A DNA stretch of 28,076 nt, taken from contig BMAT01012505.1 in the NCBI GenBank assembly GCA_019649035.1, positions 125,712 to 153,787 of the forward strand, in the 5' to 3' direction. Under the pieces are notes generated by a model. The model did no database searches and was not told the DNA's origin. It saw only the letters and a list, made by a program, of their open reading frames with translations. Of this stretch, positions 10,780-28,076 are shown in pieces. The position numbers and the translations under genes are program-made. Every line of letters starts with the position of its first letter. The first letter of the stretch is position 1. The DNA is from Elysia marginata (Eukaryota; Mollusca; Gastropoda; Plakobranchidae).

Positions 10780-13700
10780 TTTGATAATGAAGTGGCATTA
10801 TCTGCATCGTCATGGTATGTAATGTTGAAAGTAATTTGTACTCTAAAACAATGGTAACTAAAGTAAAAAGCATCACAATAAGCAACAAATTTTATGAAGT
10901 TCTACACCTTGGAAGAACCATTAAAAAAAGCATGAAATACTAAGTAAACTTTAATAGTTCTTCACAAATTACAAAATAACAATAACAAGCCTAATTAGGC
11001 AAACAAGAAAAAAAAAGACCTGAGATCTTTTATTCATAGTGAAAAAATAAACTCAAACAAACTGAAACTAAGTTAACGTTGAGGGGAGCAACAGTTAGAG
11101 GCAAACATTGAAAATTTTCGTGTTTTTGTGCGTGGTTACAATTGTGGAAAAATTTTTAGGCCTGGTTAAACTTAGCAGGAAAAAAATTATTGAACTAAAA
11201 ATATATTGCTGCTTGGTTAAGTCTTCCAAAATTTAAGTAGCCTACCATATTAAAATAAAATTAAAAAACTTTGCAACATTTTTTTGGTGTGTGCATCTCT
11301 TTAAAGACATATTTACATGGACCTTTTTTTTTGTAAGTGTTAATTTGAGACAAAAAATCCCAAAAATAATTCTAAAAATTGCTAATAGTTATAATGACAT
11401 TGTCATTTTAATATAATGTAGGCCATCTAAACTGCTGCTCCCTTCCTTCAAGAGGACCAGTCTTTCTCATGGGAAATCTGTCTATAAAGTGAACAGAAAA
11501 TAACAATGACAAGCCTCTCCAATAATGTTAAAAAGTTTTACACTGGCCTAACTGGCTATGTTTTCCATCTGCTAAAATGCATGATGAACCCTGATCACAA
11601 TCGCTTCTGAACTTCACTAAGTCAAACTTTAAAGCTGTTCATAAAATTAAAGCTCCCCTACAGACTTTCACAAAGAGAGCAACCCCCCTCCTTTTTTTCT
11701 CCAAAATTTCATTTGCCAGCACATAATAGGTTTTCATTTTCTTGGAGTCTATCAACGTTTATTTTTTAATATGAAAGATTCCAGAAGTTTATAGAGAATA
11801 ACTATAGGCAGAAGATACCTGTATCTCTTGATTTTAACGTTACAACTTAAATATAGCAGTCTAGCAGTGTAAGAAGAGAGTGCTCGTAATCTTTTTCACC
11901 ATATTTACAGCTTCACTAGACAACGTCTCAAGCTTTATAAAACTTTTGATAGAGATAACAGACATTTGGCTAAGACAAGTTGCAAAATGGTCATAATCCT
12001 TAAATTTTCAGATATGAGTCTTTAAATTAATTCACATGTTAGGGAAGATAATTCATTAAAGCACATATATCTTTTAAATCAAGATTCAAAGTTAGATGGA
12101 AAACACAATTAAAAGGTCACAGTTCAAAAGTAAAACCCAAGCCAGCTAGAGTATAAGTTCCTATTTGTTTTTTTGTCTGTCCATGATTTTTTTTAAACAT
12201 TCATAAAAACTGTATAGACAAGTAGCAGTGTCTTGCAACAATATGTGTAAGTATATATTACAAATATATATATGTATCAAAATATACAGAATGAGATTTG
12301 AGAATGAAGAGCCATGTCTGTCCATACTATAAACCTGCACTCACTTCAGCCCACAGACATGAACACCCTAAAAAAAGAAAGAAGAAAAAAAGAACGGAAA
12401 ATTTAGCAATAAGAGATAAAGTAAAAAAGTTTGATCCTAAACAATGTTTTAAAATTATTTTGTTTAAATTCAAAGCTTTCATATTATGATGGGACTGGTG
12501 TAAAAATGAGCTTTTCTTATTTCCTATACGAAACAAAAATTTATGAATGACTGTCATAACTACCATCTCCAGGTCTCTCTGTAACAGCAATAAGTTGCTT
12601 TCCAATGGTTGCCCAACCAGGGTGTCAAATATCTAATCAATGTCTTTAAAAAAATTAGAGAAAACAAGCAATGGTCTTGGCTTTTAAAACAGACTTCAAT
12701 CTAATGGGGACTTCAAGATAGATTTATAGACCTCATTGTTTCGTGAACCATTATAAAATACAGAGTAATTTATCCACCATCTGCAGTTGTGGTTTTAACT
12801 CTAGATTAACCCAAGTTCAGCCCCCATCCACAAAGTTGACTTTGACGAGAGGAATTTATCAGTGCTGTAAGGCACTTTCATATCTCTAGGCTGAGTTTCC
12901 CATAAAGGTAGTAGGGTGACTTCCGAGATAGCCTTGCTTTCAATTCACATTTTAAAGTCATTTATCATATCAGAACCGGGAGCTATCCTCTTACAACATC
13001 CACCTTACACCGTAAGATTCAATTAGCAAACTAAGTTTAATTTTACTAATTTTGATAAATGCGACTGCAATTACTCCAGGTGTACCCCCCTTAATTTTGA
13101 CGGTGTGGTTGTGTGGGCGGTTGAGATTATAGGTAAGGTGTAGAGAATTTGAATACAAGTCGGCGCATCCAGTGAACCTTTTTGAAAACTCAGGATTATT
13201 ATTTGGTGGGGGATGCTAGATAAAGCAATCACCAAAGGTGGGAGCTCCTCCATGATTTCGGGAATGCTGCCTTGTGAAAATTTGGTAAATTATGCTTCGA
13301 TTCAGGCTATGTCAAGGCCTTTGGGAAGTAGATTTACCTGATGTTATATTACAAATTTTTTGTTATTATTCAGTCGAAATTAAACCTTTTCTGAAGTAAC
13401 ACACTTTTTCAAGATGACCTGCTTTATTTAGGATCTAGTAAACAAGTTTTATGAAAACTTATCCTTGTTTTTTTATTTTTGCATACTCTAATCTTCAACT
13501 ACCATGTTATTAACAATGAAAAGAATTTCTTAAACATATTTTTTTCTTTCTTGTAATGTACTTACTTTATACATTAGGTATAGATGAACTGACTTTCAAA
13601 TTTGATTTTTTTCTCTAAAGTATAAGCTAATATTTCCAAGATCATTGAATTTGTTTCCGAGGAAGCACCATAGGTCTTTAAATAACTGTTCTTTGCAGCT

Positions 13701-14545
13701 TCATTGCCTCGCTTCAAAGGCGGAAATTTCTGAATTTATTTATAAGCATTTAAACCAAGATAGAGATAGCTTAGGCATAGGCACACTATTTTCGGGAGTT
13801 CATGTATAAAAGATTTTAAAAAATTAGTAGATCTAGATCTAGTTGTAGATTTGGATTGTTTGACGCTTCTTTAAACTCAGCTTGAAAGATTAGAAAGCCA
13901 GAACAATAACAAAACGTCAAAAGGGCAGCTGCTCACATGTATTGTTAGTCTAAATTTCTACTTTTATGTTGTAAACAGTAATGGTCGTAAACAATTTCCG
14001 CTGGCATCTTGGCTCATAATCCATGGATTTTTACTTTACTGAATTGCTTCAAGAAAATGGAAACTGGGAAAAAATTTTTAATTTAAATTTTATTTTCCCC
14101 TGAGATAAAGCCAGTTGTGGAAATTTTCACGGAACTAGCAAAATTGCAGACTTCTGTAGAAATACAGAGAACTTTGATGAGTAAACATTGCTTAACTAAT
14201 TGAGCCCCATGAGCCGCTATGGCCTGGCTCAACCGCAAGCAACAAAGTCTAAAGAGTCGCTGTTGTTGGCGAGGACCAAACAACCTTAGTTTTGTACTTC
14301 TGGCTGGTCCGTAAGTCTTACTTCAATCAGTTTTAAGATATTTGTTCTCCAATTCTCTAGACATCTGGTATTTCAATTGCCAAAATTTACATTACTGACT
14401 AAAAACTTCATCAATGCGGCTTTTAACTTTAAAGATTGCAATATCAAACCCTTAAAAACTGGCTACACAATGCAGGCAAAAAAATAATTCTAAACTTACA
14501 CAGACGTAAAGAAGAATTTGAACTGATGTGTTGATATTGAAACTG
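10780..14545. other. ERK 3'UTR and/or downstream flank, no second gene seen
   Basis: Directly follows the ERK stop on the minus strand. AT-rich, with several AATAAA candidates on the minus strand and a CTAGATCTAGATCTAG-like palindromic stretch around 13830-13845. How much is transcribed cannot be told. Confidence 0.45.
14089..14094 (-). promoter_or_regulatory. Candidate polyadenylation signal AATAAA
   Basis: This is the first AATAAA noted downstream of the ERK stop, about 450 bp past it. Others lie at 13740-13735 and 13428-13423, and more follow in this AT-rich DNA. The site used cannot be told from sequence. Confidence 0.25.
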
Positions 14546-27700
<13,155 letters not shown>

Positions 27701-28076
27701 ATTTGTAGGTAGTCTGCAGAAAATGACGGTTTTTACCCCCTACCCCTCTGCTTTCCGAGTGATTTCGTAATATTGAATTATTGATCTTATCGAAGTTAAT
27801 TAATTTTAGATCAAGAAAAAACTGAAGTTCAACTCGATATGTTTCTAATGACCCGTTTCAGTGAATTTTTAGGCCTAATGTTTTCAGCTGGCTTTGTCTT
27901 AACCTTTTCAAGATTTTTTGTAGACCTTTTTCGTTTTCCTTTCTTTAACTTCACAATTGAGCATATTTTTTCCAGCGAGCTTTTGTCAGTTCGTACATTT
28001 CTACAGATCTATTGGTATGGTGCAATTTGGGATAGATCCAGATTATAGAATCTTGTACAACAAAATTGGATAGATC
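27701..28076. other. Upstream flank of ERK, no gene seen
   Basis: AT-rich, with short open frames only. Nothing with coding character and no recognisable repeat. Confidence 0.5.

Noticed and set aside
13071-13253. 60-codon open frame (-)
   Set aside because: No conserved motif; it lies in AT-rich DNA downstream of ERK and nothing supports translation.

Overview
The window is animal nuclear DNA. It is AT-rich with introns, microsatellites, a tRNA-derived SINE, a LINE scrap and several short non-autonomous DNA transposons. One protein-coding gene can be fully supported: a complete extracellular signal-regulated kinase (ERK1/2-type MAP kinase, MAPK1/MAPK3 ortholog) on the minus strand. It has ten coding exons between 27567 (ATG) and 14546 (end of TAA) and encodes 365 residues. 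Invertebrate ERK traits (VQCLMETD after the gatekeeper Gln, the C-terminal [18 protein letters not shown]) and the repeat types suggest a lophotrochozoan invertebrate, perhaps a mollusc. The species is not identified and this placement is inference.

Layout from the gene's 5' end (high coordinates): 28076-27568 is promoter/5'UTR, with a TCACGTGA E-box and a TGACGTAA CRE-like site close to the start codon. Exons lie at 27567-27434, 25643-25517, 24171-24116, 23533-23344, 21133-21001, 20427-20356, 19725-19646, 17055-16977, 16090-15981 and 14662-14546. Introns 3, 5 and 6 are U12-type (minor spliceosome): all three begin GTATCCTTT and carry a CCTTAAC branch site 11-14 nt before the acceptor. The other six introns have U2-type GTA donors. 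Introns 2, 4, 7 and 9 carry, respectively, a tRNA-derived SINE, a long TA-flanked MITE, a piggyBac-like MITE, and a LINE fragment plus an AG microsatellite with an assembly gap and a near-identical 0.17 kb duplication.

Positions 14545-1 are 3'UTR and/or intergenic DNA. They hold no second gene I can support, but several transposon copies: TA-flanked elements with CAGTGGAATCC ends (674-1209, 3646-3734, and a split copy around 4170-4814), a related 455 bp element with CAGTGGACCTCGATT ends (7461-7919), a piggyBac-like MITE with TTAA flanks (4191-4799), and a roughly 530 bp element with 20 bp inverted ends (10248-10779). The piggyBac-like MITE at 4191 appears to have inserted into an older CAGTGG-type MITE. 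A homologous piggyBac-like copy lies in the same orientation in ERK intron 7.

The most notable biology is the cluster of three textbook U12 introns in one MAP kinase gene, which are also its three shortest introns. No wholly new system was found.
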